Of a stretch of DNA of 59,018 bases, positions 18,301-25,966 are shown in pieces (the stretch's first letter is position 1; each line of letters opens with the position of its first letter). Both the position numbers and the translations under genes were made by a program. The notes below the pieces were generated by a model. The model did not search any database. It worked only from the letters and a program-made list of their open reading frames with translations, and was not told where the DNA came from. This DNA is from JAISFI01 sp031553775 (GTDB lineage Bacteria > Bacteroidota > Bacteroidia > Bacteroidales > Azobacteroidaceae). The DNA lies in assembly GCA_031553775.1 (NCBI GenBank), contig JAVBLA010000007.1, forward strand, positions 1 through 59,018. The letters run 5' to 3'.

Positions 18301-18728
18301 TTTTCTTCCAGGGAGTGGGAAAATGTGACGGATATATCAAAGGCCTGGGCAGGCATGCTTTCACGGAAACTGCTAACTATCCTCAAAAGGTGCATCTGGA
18401 CAGATGGACATTCGATAATCCCAATCCGAATGCTTCCTATCCAAGGTTTACTTACGACGAAACATTCAATCAGAGCAGCCTTTCATCATTCTGGCTTGAA
18501 GATGCTTCGTATATCCGCCTGAAAAATCTACAGGTAGGTTATACGCTCCCTTCCAAATGGACAAAAAAAATCAGAATGGATAAATGCCGTTTCTATTTCT
18601 CCGGAGAAAATTTATGGACGTTGACTGATTTCTTCTATGCCTATGATCCTGAAGTCCCGGTGAGCAACGGGGGATATTATCCTGTGGTTAAAACATTTTC
18701 TTTTGGCTTAAGTCTGACATTGAAATAA
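15345..18728 (+). CDS. SusC/RagA-type TonB-dependent outer membrane transporter with STN domain
   Basis: 1127 residues from ATG 15345, preferred over 15318 because it leads straight into a signal peptide ending TYAQ. Order: an STN domain (about 47-119, VNLDMRNSTLKDVLKEIE), which contacts FecR; a carboxypeptidase-regulatory-like domain (about 128-200, ISGVVLDENGESVIGAAV); a TonB-box-like stretch with EIVVVGYG; a plug (RIRGIGTLNNSDPLILIDG, AASAAIYGSRAANGVILITTK); and a beta-barrel ending SFGLSLTLK. The STN domain ties it to the upstream sigma/FecR pair. It forms an import complex with the SusD-like lipoprotein 19 bp downstream. The cargo is inferred from neighbours to contain a phosphodiester. 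Confidence 0.97.
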   Translation: MKKIQTKTIYSPLLSKKTIRVMRLSVFLLILAICKVSATNTYAQDARVNLDMRNSTLKDVLKEIESKSEFTFFYNDNSIDMSQKVNIKAENQKISDILDRILVNCTYSLYDKMVILKPLNAKDGQVPPRISGVVLDENGESVIGAAVKTKNTGLGTVTDQDGRFSMQVPLGETLVISYVGYEKKEVTVQSEKSLTIMLAEDTKSLQEIVVVGYGVQKKINLTGSVAAVGSDVLEARPIANTTTGLQGTLPGVTITNSTSRPGDNTVSIRIRGIGTLNNSDPLILIDGLEGNMNTLNPDDIESVSALKDAASAAIYGSRAANGVILITTKKANREVKPTLNYTGYLATQTPTSRPEMLDAVQYLELLKEATGNVNKNWGYTNDDILAVQNGSNPNYRANTNWVDELYKDHAPQQAHNLSMAGGSKTVGYYMSYGYLSTEGLLVGNGYNSTRNNARLKVNTELLDRLTVEGNIGYNDIDNWTPSSSDSGDSGLFYHALRSSPLVPVHFTDGQWGYGGSSGNPVAIANDGGFINYKSNETTLNISGDLMIIPGLNAKVQYGTRITNVMRKQQNNIIQHFQPNTTNPLAYSSNTSYLTQRDVLQRYENLSAQADYDKKIGQHSFHILAGFSQESQVYERMDAKREKLISNDLHVLDAGTGTQTNTGNANHWAIRSGFGRINYDFAERYLVELNLRYDLSSRFQEDNRGGYFPSASVAWRISEESFMKFTRQWLDNLKFRASYGTLGNQYTNSLYPYMSTIEPSTSNMPIGVTTTSSMKQTVASNKKLTWESIEMTDVGIDFTLLNNRLSFTGDYYIKNTKDILLEVKLPDVLGVKEPYQNAGKVQNKGWEIAVSWRDKIGNVKYGVNGSFSDVINKVVSMGDTADDFSSDQVRAVGYPINAFWGYVADGLISFDDCDYNPGTNTYTPKSTLPITNEYRTKLGPGDIKYKDLDGSGDITKEGDRTYIGSPIPRYTFSFGGNAEWKGIDLQFFFQGVGKCDGYIKGLGRHAFTETANYPQKVHLDRWTFDNPNPNASYPRFTYDETFNQSSLSSFWLEDASYIRLKNLQVGYTLPSKWTKKIRMDKCRFYFSGENLWTLTDFFYAYDPEVPVSNGGYYPVVKTFSFGLSLTLK

Positions 18729-18747
18729 ATCATTCAAAACAAACGAT

Positions 18748-20409
18748 ATGAAAACAATACAATATATTATATCTCTTATTTGCTTGTCATTTTGCTGGTT
18801 GAGTTGTAATGACTCGTTTCTGGACAGGATTCCTCTGGACGAGCTGACAGATGAAACATACTGGGAAACGGAAGAACACTTAATCTTGTCGGCTAATGCC
18901 TGTATTAACTATCTCCGGGATAAAAGTAAAACGGTCGATATGGAATACCTGGCGGATAATGTGTACCGGGAAAGAAGTTCCAGCTATAAATCGATCGGCA
19001 GTGGTAATTTTACCAGCGATCTGTCGACCATCAATTCTGAATGGTCGGACGATTACGATGGTATTCGTTGCTGTAATCACTTCCTGGAAAACTATCAGAG
19101 AGCAGAGAAAATATCATATGCCGTGAGGGAGCGGTATGCTGCCGAAGCCAGGTTTATGCGTGCCTATTGCTATACTTATCTGGTTAATTTCTTCGGAGAT
19201 GTACAGTTAATCACACACACCCTGGATATCAGCGATCCGGAAGTTTACGGACAACGCCAGGATAAAGAAACGGTGATCGATTGGGTGCTCGAGCAGTTAG
19301 ATTCCGCAGCTCTTTTCCTTCCGTATGCAAAAGACCTGAAAACAACCGAATTCGGCCGGCCGTCTAAAGAAGCAGCCTGGGCATTGAGCTCCCGCTTTGC
19401 TTTGTATCACGAAAGATGGAATAAAGCTGTTGCTTCGGCGGAAAAAGTTTTTGAAGCCAATTATCATAAACTGTATGATAATGGAAATAAGGCGACATCT
19501 TATAATGAAATGTTTACTCATGCAGGAAGAGCATCCCGCAATACAAATAATAAGGAGTTTATCCTGACACGTGTTTACAGTGAAGAATCTGCTGTAATGC
19601 ATAACTGGAGCCGTGAATTACAGGTGCCGAACGAGGAAACCCGTTGTGCTCCGACCCGTTCTTTGATGGATGCCTATCTGTGCAACGGCCTTCCCATCAC
19701 CATCACTGCCAGCCGTTACCGGGAAAATAATTATGAGGCCATTTTTACAGGCCGGGATCCGCGTCTGGAACAAACCGTTCTGAAACCGGGTGCACAATGG
19801 GGTGGTAAGCCGGGTAATACTACGTATGCCGGACCTAAGTTCTCTAACGACAATACCAGTTGCCGTACTACCACCGGATGGTATTTCTCCAAGTTTGTTG
19901 AAATCAGTTATGTGGCCAGGCAAACAAAAGATGATAACGATATCCCTCTGATCCGTTTTGCAGAAGTGTTGTTGAACTGGATTGAAGCAAAACAGATGCG
20001 TGGAGATGTAATTTCTCAATCGGATATAGACAATTCTATCAACAAACTGAGGAACCGGGTAGGTGCTCCGCAAATGGCTTTGGCACAATTGCAGGCATAC
20101 GGACTGAACCTTTTGGATGAAATCAGGAGGGAACGCCGGGTAGAACTGGCCATGGAAGGAGAACGCTATTTCGATGTTCTTCGTTGGGGACAAGGAGAAT
20201 TGCTGGCTGCCGATGTGACCGGAATGTTGAAAAATACCGTACCGGCCGATCAGTTCGACTATGTAAAGGATTACGCTACAGATAGTAAAGGAAATTTGTT
20301 ACTTATGACCGGCCGGACCTTCGAGGCTCCTAAAAATTACTTGTGGCCGGTACCTTTTACACAGACTCAACGGAATAAAAACCTGTTGCCGAATAATCCC
20401 GGATGGTGA
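18748..20409 (+). CDS. SusD/RagB-family outer membrane lipoprotein
   Basis: 553 residues. The signal peptide ends in a lipobox with Cys20 (WLSC). The mature protein has the family start DSFLDRIPLDELTDETYW, the TPR helices with AEARFMRAYCYTYLVNFFGDV, LIRFAEVLLNWIEA, and the C-terminal RRERRVELAMEGERYFDVLRWG. SusD-like proteins cap the SusC barrel and bind the ligand at the cell surface. Following SusC by 19 bp, the two are surely co-transcribed. The ligand cannot be read from the sequence. Confidence 0.96.
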   Translation: MKTIQYIISLICLSFCWLSCNDSFLDRIPLDELTDETYWETEEHLILSANACINYLRDKSKTVDMEYLADNVYRERSSSYKSIGSGNFTSDLSTINSEWSDDYDGIRCCNHFLENYQRAEKISYAVRERYAAEARFMRAYCYTYLVNFFGDVQLITHTLDISDPEVYGQRQDKETVIDWVLEQLDSAALFLPYAKDLKTTEFGRPSKEAAWALSSRFALYHERWNKAVASAEKVFEANYHKLYDNGNKATSYNEMFTHAGRASRNTNNKEFILTRVYSEESAVMHNWSRELQVPNEETRCAPTRSLMDAYLCNGLPITITASRYRENNYEAIFTGRDPRLEQTVLKPGAQWGGKPGNTTYAGPKFSNDNTSCRTTTGWYFSKFVEISYVARQTKDDNDIPLIRFAEVLLNWIEAKQMRGDVISQSDIDNSINKLRNRVGAPQMALAQLQAYGLNLLDEIRRERRVELAMEGERYFDVLRWGQGELLAADVTGMLKNTVPADQFDYVKDYATDSKGNLLLMTGRTFEAPKNYLWPVPFTQTQRNKNLLPNNPGW

Positions 20410-20471
20410 TTGTGTAGAAGGTAAACCGGTAACAGGAAACAGTTGCCAATTTACATAATCAATAATATTTT

Positions 20472-21377
20472 ATGAACAACTTGATTGAAAGGAATCGAGA
20501 CAGGAAAAATTGTCTCGCTAAGCAGAGCTATTGCCTGAGGAGATGTTATAAACTTGCCGGAAAGATGTTTCTCATGCTCTTGTTTGTGATTGGAAACATC
20601 GCTTGTGGAGGTTCTGATGATGATCCTGTTACTCCTCCTTCCGGGGAAGATGGTTTGGTCAATATAGATCCCTTCCGGTCACTTTCTTTACTGAGCATTA
20701 GTGCCGATAAAGGATTGGTTACCGGTACATATACAGCTTCCAACCTGGCAACATTCGTACAAACCCAGGACCCGGATGTTGTGGCTTTGCAAGATGTAGA
20801 TTTTCGCACCACCGACACAGGAGGTAAGGATCTGATTAGTGAAATCGCTTACACTTCTTCCAAAAACGGTTCTCCACGCCAGGGTATATTTACTCTGCTT
20901 TCCCGTGTCAATGGAGGTGAAACCGGTTTGGGCCTGATCCGCCGGGATTGCTTCGAAGGTACCAACAGAGAAGTTCTGGAAAGTGTATTGGTGCTGCATA
21001 CTATGAAGTATACCTTTCAATCAGGAACAGAGATCCGGATTGCTACCTGCCAGTTCGACCGGACTAATCAGGAAATGATGATGAAGCAGGCCAGTGCGTT
21101 GACTGCTTATGCGGATACGGTGCAAGTTCCTTTTCTGCTCGCAGCATCCATTCATGCCACTCCGGAGTCCGATGTGATTTCTACCTTGTCTACAAAGTAC
21201 CGTCGTTCCTGCAAATATACTTCCGATAATACCTATCCTGCTTCGAGTCCGGCTAATCGTTACGATTATGTCCTGACTCCGCTGAAGCAGGACTGGGGAA
21301 CTCAGTATGTAGGGGTTGCAGGAGATGCAACAGTGTCCGGACACAAGGGAATCATCATCCGGGTTGGCTTAAAATAA
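20472..21377 (+). CDS. EEP-fold lipoprotein, apparently catalytically dead
   Basis: 301 residues; a lipobox with Cys45 (GNIAC) is followed by an acidic GGSDDDP export-like stretch. In-frame ATG 20565 would give a shorter signal peptide. The body aligns with the EEP protein encoded next: TQDPDVVALQDVDF matches SQDPDIVTLQEVEY. Yet the catalytic positions are changed: the first-strand Asn is Ser, the metal Glu is Asp, the STH His is Gln, GDLN is replaced by ASIH, and SDH reads SGH. The fold seems kept but not the chemistry. It sits directly after SusD, where SusE/SusF-type surface binding lipoproteins usually are, so a substrate-binding role is my inference. An alternative is a hydrolase with an altered mechanism. 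Confidence 0.7.
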   Translation: MNNLIERNRDRKNCLAKQSYCLRRCYKLAGKMFLMLLFVIGNIACGGSDDDPVTPPSGEDGLVNIDPFRSLSLLSISADKGLVTGTYTASNLATFVQTQDPDVVALQDVDFRTTDTGGKDLISEIAYTSSKNGSPRQGIFTLLSRVNGGETGLGLIRRDCFEGTNREVLESVLVLHTMKYTFQSGTEIRIATCQFDRTNQEMMMKQASALTAYADTVQVPFLLAASIHATPESDVISTLSTKYRRSCKYTSDNTYPASSPANRYDYVLTPLKQDWGTQYVGVAGDATVSGHKGIIIRVGLK

Positions 21378-21445
21378 TATTAATACATGAAACGGCCATA
21401 GTATATTTCAGTTCGGCAAAGAGCCGGAAGATAATATGCCATTTC

Positions 21446-21467
21446 CAATTTTCAATTTTCAATTATT
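21446..21467. repeat. CAATTTT heptad repeat
   Basis: About three copies of the 7-bp unit CAATTTT end just before the start codon of the active EEP gene. The same unit recurs at 5208-5308 and 40566-40630. Confidence 0.55.
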
Positions 21468-21472
21468 CAAGT

Positions 21473-22198
21473 ATGAAAAAGTATCTTTTTATATGTATTG
21501 CATGCTGTTGTACCTGGGGTATTCAGGCTCAAACAGTGAAAATAATGTCGTTAAACATCCATGGGGCACAAGATGCTACCATTGAAGATATTGCAGCATT
21601 CATCAAATCGCAGGATCCGGATATTGTAACATTACAAGAGGTGGAATATTACACCAAACGTTCCAAAAGAACAAACGACAATAACGAGGATATGCTGTGT
21701 AAACTGGCTTACCTGTCGGGAATGCAGGGGATGTTTTATCCCATTATCAATGTTCATAGCGGAAAATTCGGGAATGCCATCCTGAGTAAATACGGGATGG
21801 AAAAAACAACCAATGTTCTGTTGCCCTATATGACCGGAACGGAACTACGGGCTGCATCCGTATGCCGGATTACACTTCCTGAAGGTACGAATGTATCGAT
21901 TGTTTCTACTCACCTCGATATGGCAAACCTTCAGAATGGAATGGATCAGGTGAAGAAACTGAATGAACTTTTTGAAAATAAGGGACTGGTTATTCTTGGC
22001 GGCGATTTGAACCGCCGGTTAGGAACTTCCGAAATTACCGAATTTTCAAAAGTATGGGAACTGGCACTTAGCAATGAATTCGATCATATTGCTTTTACTC
22101 CGAAGGGATCCTGGTCGGTATCCAATAAAAAAATCATTACATCTCCTGTAATCTCGGATCACAGTCCGATTATGCTAACGTTAACTTACAATAAATAA
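21473..22198 (+). CDS. Exported endonuclease/exonuclease/phosphatase (EEP) family hydrolase
   Basis: 241 residues; signal peptide 1-20 (GIQAQ). All EEP catalytic motifs are present: Asn28 in SLNIHG, Glu56 in TLQEVE, His147 in STHLD, Asp178 and Asn180 in GGDLN, and Asp229-His230 in SDH. EEP enzymes include DNase I, sphingomyelinase C and inositol polyphosphate 5-phosphatases, all cutting phosphoester bonds. A nuclease cannot be excluded, but with a glycerophosphodiesterase and a GlpT-like carrier in the same run, action on a phospholipid head group or sugar phosphodiester seems likelier. It lies 95 bp after its inactive-looking paralogue. Confidence 0.85.
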   Translation: MKKYLFICIACCCTWGIQAQTVKIMSLNIHGAQDATIEDIAAFIKSQDPDIVTLQEVEYYTKRSKRTNDNNEDMLCKLAYLSGMQGMFYPIINVHSGKFGNAILSKYGMEKTTNVLLPYMTGTELRAASVCRITLPEGTNVSIVSTHLDMANLQNGMDQVKKLNELFENKGLVILGGDLNRRLGTSEITEFSKVWELALSNEFDHIAFTPKGSWSVSNKKIITSPVISDHSPIMLTLTYNK

Positions 22199-22211
22199 TT
22201 AACTAAAAAGT

Positions 22212-24509
22212 ATGTTTATGAAAACTCAGATTTTTACATGGAAAAAAGTCCTTTTAATTGTCCTGGCGACAGTTTTCGGATGGACAAGTTCAATGGCTCA
22301 AAATGCAAAGTTTGAAATGGTTACCGGATATGGAAGCTCAGGTGCCGACGAACCCAGGTATGCTGTGACAGATGCTGAAGGCAACTACTACGCTGTAGGT
22401 TTTGGTGCCGGAAATATCCAGTTTAACGACAACCTTCTGTTGACGGGACGCGGAGGAAACGATGCTTTACTCGTAAAATATGATAATGATATGAACCTGG
22501 CGTGGGCACGCTATGTGGGAGGTGCCGCTTCTGAGGCCTTTGAAGGTGTAGCTGTCAATAGTCTCGGAGATGTGTATGCCGTAGGACAGATAGGAAGTGC
22601 ATCTACTATCGATGATGCCAGTGCAATTATTACTCCGTCTGCAGCACAGGAAGGAATGGTAGTGATATTCGATAAGAACGGTAATTACAAGACTCACCGA
22701 TTGATCAGTGGAACATCGGCTACGGTTTGTTACTCTATATCTATCGATAAAAACGATAACGTTTACATTGGGGGAGCCGGAGTTGGACCAATCGATTTTG
22801 GAAACGGAAAAACAGTAACTCCTGCCAATGGAACAAAAATGTCTTTGTTTCTGGCTAAATATGATAAAAATCTGAACTGCCAGTGGGCTGTATCCGGTAA
22901 TTGTGATGAATTGGCTGATGCTGCTATTTGGACAAGTAATGTCGATAAAGACGGGAATATCCTGTTTGCCGGCCGTTTTGGGAAAACGATCAATATCATT
23001 GGTACGGATCAAGCAACAGTTACCAATACCCCGTCTATTTCTACCGGTACCCAGGAGGGTTTTCTTGCAAAGGTAAGCAGTGATGGAGTGTGCCGGTGGA
23101 TCCGGACTGTTGTGGCCAATAACCGGGTAGACATGAAAGGAATAGATTCCGATTCCCAGGGAAATGTGGTAGTGATGGGATTCTCGCAGGCAGCGGTAAC
23201 TATTGAAGGTAATAGTGCTGCCTATGGGTTTGCCGGTAATATGGATAATTTTGTAGCCAAATTTTCTGCTACGGGAGATTATGCCAATGGGTTCTCATTG
23301 GGAGGTCCCGGCCGTGACGAAGGCAAGTCTGTATTCGTGGATAATAACGATGATATCTATATTGCAGGGAATATGAATGGTGTTGCTGCCGGAAGTACAA
23401 TCGATTTTAATCCTAAAGGGTCGTCTCCGGTTAACCGGACTTGCTATGGGCATGATGGATATTATGCCAAATATAAAGGTTCTACATTGGAGTTGATCCA
23501 GGTGGAAAAAACGACTTCTCCGGCTAACAGTACTCCGCATGAAGTAGCTTTTAATGTAACAATGTCCAAAGATTTTTGCCGGATCTATGTGTTGGGATAT
23601 TTCAATAATGCCAATACGGTTTTCGATGGAGAAACCGGAAGTGCCAAATTAGCAAATAAAGGGGGGTATGACATCTATCTGACTACTTATGCTACCTGTC
23701 TGATGATTAAAACCCGTACGCTTCCGGAAGGAACTAAAGGAGCAATGTATTATGCTTCCATCGAAGCCGATAATATCACAGGAACGGTTAGCTATGCAGT
23801 TACAGCCGGAAGCCTTCCTTCCGGAGTCGATCTGAGTGCATCCGGAGGATTATCTGGTGTACCGGCGGAAGCGGGATCCTTTAAATTTACAGTCACGGCA
23901 ACTGATGCCAGTTCTTCCAAGTCGAGGGAATATACACTTGTAATTGCTTCGGGAAGTGATTGTGATGTGTTCATTACGACTTATAGCTGTCCCAATGCAA
24001 AAACTAACAACAGTTATTCTTTCCAGTTTGAGGCCGATGGCGAGGGAACAATTACCTGGTCGAAAGTAAGCGGGACAATCCCGGACGGCCTGACTTTGTC
24101 TACTTCCGGATTATTGTCGGGAACTCCCGGCGGATCTAATGCCTTAGGATTATATAAATTCACAGTGAAAGCGTCTAAAGATGTTTCCTGTTTTGACGAG
24201 ATAGAAGTCTCGCTGATTTTGGAAGAAGGAGATGGCGTAGGTATCGATCAGATGAAGCTTCTGGAGTCATATCAGTTGTATCCGGTTCCGGCTGATACGG
24301 AATTGTTCCTGCGTATGGTCTTTTCTGAAGTAGTGAATGCCCGGCTGCAGGTTATAACGCCTACAGGTATCAATGTCTGGGAAAAACAATACAACCAGGT
24401 AGCATCGATAGACGAGAGTATTCCGGTGACCAACCTATCGGCGGGAGTTTACTATGTATTGCTGACGACCGACGATGGAAGAATTACAAAACCTGTGATT
24501 ATCAAATAA
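22212..24509 (+). CDS. T9SS-exported SBBP beta-propeller/Ig protein
   Basis: 765 residues. A signal peptide (ending SSMAQ) is followed by SBBP-type propeller repeats over about 40-490 (G-N-x-Y-A-V-G, DALLVKYDNDMNLAWARYVGG, IYIAGNMNG). Two putative-Ig (He_PIG) domains come next at about 495-680 (LPSGVDLSASGGLSGVPAEAGSF, IPDGLTLSTSGLLSGTPGG), then a C-terminal sorting domain of about 75 residues (YQLYPVPADTELFLRM to GVYYVLLTTDDGRITKPVIIK). The tail predicts T9SS export and surface attachment. No catalytic motif is seen, so it is probably an adhesin or substrate scaffold. It starts 13 bp after the EEP gene; ATG 22218 is equally possible. Confidence 0.82.
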   Translation: MFMKTQIFTWKKVLLIVLATVFGWTSSMAQNAKFEMVTGYGSSGADEPRYAVTDAEGNYYAVGFGAGNIQFNDNLLLTGRGGNDALLVKYDNDMNLAWARYVGGAASEAFEGVAVNSLGDVYAVGQIGSASTIDDASAIITPSAAQEGMVVIFDKNGNYKTHRLISGTSATVCYSISIDKNDNVYIGGAGVGPIDFGNGKTVTPANGTKMSLFLAKYDKNLNCQWAVSGNCDELADAAIWTSNVDKDGNILFAGRFGKTINIIGTDQATVTNTPSISTGTQEGFLAKVSSDGVCRWIRTVVANNRVDMKGIDSDSQGNVVVMGFSQAAVTIEGNSAAYGFAGNMDNFVAKFSATGDYANGFSLGGPGRDEGKSVFVDNNDDIYIAGNMNGVAAGSTIDFNPKGSSPVNRTCYGHDGYYAKYKGSTLELIQVEKTTSPANSTPHEVAFNVTMSKDFCRIYVLGYFNNANTVFDGETGSAKLANKGGYDIYLTTYATCLMIKTRTLPEGTKGAMYYASIEADNITGTVSYAVTAGSLPSGVDLSASGGLSGVPAEAGSFKFTVTATDASSSKSREYTLVIASGSDCDVFITTYSCPNAKTNNSYSFQFEADGEGTITWSKVSGTIPDGLTLSTSGLLSGTPGGSNALGLYKFTVKASKDVSCFDEIEVSLILEEGDGVGIDQMKLLESYQLYPVPADTELFLRMVFSEVVNARLQVITPTGINVWEKQYNQVASIDESIPVTNLSAGVYYVLLTTDDGRITKPVIIK

Positions 24510-24536
24510 TTTACTTGTTAAATTTAAGGAAATAGC

Positions 24537-24568
24537 ATGTATGGGCATGAAATATTATGCCCGTACAT
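24537..24568 (+). terminator. Stem-loop after the propeller gene
   Basis: A 12-bp stem (24537-24548 with 24557-24568, one wobble pair) has an 8-base loop GAAATATT and then TTTCC. The T-run is short, so it may be a weak terminator or a processing signal rather than a full stop. It could set lower expression of the genes downstream. Confidence 0.45.
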
Positions 24569-24593
24569 TTCCTGGAAAATAATATACTACCCA

Positions 24594-25955
24594 ATGAAAT
24601 ATTTTCTACAATCATTCATAGGTTTGTGCAGCTTTTTTATTGTAGTGCAGGCCCAGACAACTTATTATCCCTTGCAACAATCTCAGCCGGTTATCTGGGG
24701 ACAGGGATATAAGGAAAATGTATTGACCCGTTTCCCGCTGGCAGCACAGGCTTCCATTCCTTCGGATGTCTGGACTAACTCCCAGCGATCGTCGGGATTA
24801 CAGGTGAGATTTGTTACCAATGCCACAAGCATTACTGTGAACTATACGGTTGCGGCGAAGTATTCGAATAATTCCTGGTATAGCGATATGGGAGCCAATG
24901 GATTAGACCTGTATGCCCGGAAGCCGGATGGAAACTGGTACTGGTTGTATCCTTCTTCCAGAACAGTCGGAACGGCTTTCAGCTATACCCAGATAGCGCC
25001 GAACGATTCGTATTATAATACGAACGGATATGAATATTGTTTGTATCTTCCGCCTTTTGCTACGGCTACATCTTTGGGAATTCAGGTTAATGCAGGCGCT
25101 TCGTTTTCGTTTGTGCCTGTTCCTCAGGAGGTCAAACCGATTGTGGTGTATGGTACTTCTATTGTACATGGAGCTGTTTGTTCCCGTCCCGGAAATACCT
25201 GGACCAATATTATAAGCCGGGGTTTTCCGGACAGGCCGGTGGTTAACCTGGGATTTAGCGGTGTAGGCAGAATGGAGCCGGAGGTTATCCAGGTTATCAA
25301 TCAGATCGATGCCGCTATTTTTATACTGGATTGCCTGCCGAATATGTCCGGAAGTGATCTATTGTCGTCGATCAGTACCCGTTATTCGGATGCGGTGGCA
25401 GCCATCAGGACAAATCACCCGCAAGCAGCAATTTTATTCGCGGAACATCCCGGATATGCAGACATGACTATGTATCTGTCCCGGAAAATGGCCGTGCTGG
25501 ATGCTAACAACCGGCTGAAAAATACATATCAGAGTTTGGTTAACCAGGGTTGTCGGAATCTTTATTATCTTTCTATGGAAGAATTGGATCTTGATTTGTC
25601 ATCCGATATGGGCGACTATATACACCCCAACGACAAAGGCATGCACCGGTATGCTGAAGTCTATGCCTCTAAAATAACGGAGATTTTAACTGATTTATCT
25701 TCATCAGTGTCTCCTCTCTCATTGCCGGAAATAGAAATATATCCGAATCCCAACCAGGGTCAATTCACGGTAAAACATTCTTCTTCCCTGGAAGGACGGA
25801 CCGTGGAAATTTTTGATATAAAAGGGAATGTGATATGTGCCCGGCAACTGTCAGGCAGTGAAACTAATATTTCCATCCCCCGGAATGCAGGTCATTATGT
25901 GTTACAAATACTACAGGAAGGAGAAAAAAGTACAGACAGGTTTATTGTATACTAA
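24594..25955 (+). CDS. SGNH/GDSL-type esterase with T9SS sorting domain
   Basis: 453 residues from ATG 24594. An upstream in-frame ATG at 24537 falls inside the hairpin and lacks a signal peptide. The signal ends VVQAQ. The N-terminal beta-rich domain (about 20-175) matches that of SGNH_hydro proteins with a galactose-binding-like front part. The catalytic domain has VYGTSIVHGAVCSRPGNTW (block I, nucleophile Ser), VNLGFSGVGRMEP (block II Gly) and YIHPNDKGMHRYA (block V Asp-x-x-His region, here H-P-N-D). The C-terminus is a T9SS sorting domain starting EIYPNPNQGQF. It is probably a surface ester hydrolase, consistent with deacylating a lipid or an acylated glycan. Confidence 0.85.
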   Translation: MKYFLQSFIGLCSFFIVVQAQTTYYPLQQSQPVIWGQGYKENVLTRFPLAAQASIPSDVWTNSQRSSGLQVRFVTNATSITVNYTVAAKYSNNSWYSDMGANGLDLYARKPDGNWYWLYPSSRTVGTAFSYTQIAPNDSYYNTNGYEYCLYLPPFATATSLGIQVNAGASFSFVPVPQEVKPIVVYGTSIVHGAVCSRPGNTWTNIISRGFPDRPVVNLGFSGVGRMEPEVIQVINQIDAAIFILDCLPNMSGSDLLSSISTRYSDAVAAIRTNHPQAAILFAEHPGYADMTMYLSRKMAVLDANNRLKNTYQSLVNQGCRNLYYLSMEELDLDLSSDMGDYIHPNDKGMHRYAEVYASKITEILTDLSSSVSPLSLPEIEIYPNPNQGQFTVKHSSSLEGRTVEIFDIKGNVICARQLSGSETNISIPRNAGHYVLQILQEGEKSTDRFIVY

Positions 25956-25966
25956 ATTATAATAAA

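Noticed and set aside
21473..22198. Reading the EEP protein as a DNase for nucleic-acid scavenging
   Set aside because: Not excluded by motifs, but no nucleotidase, nucleosidase or nucleoside transporter is nearby, while GDPD and GlpT-like genes are.
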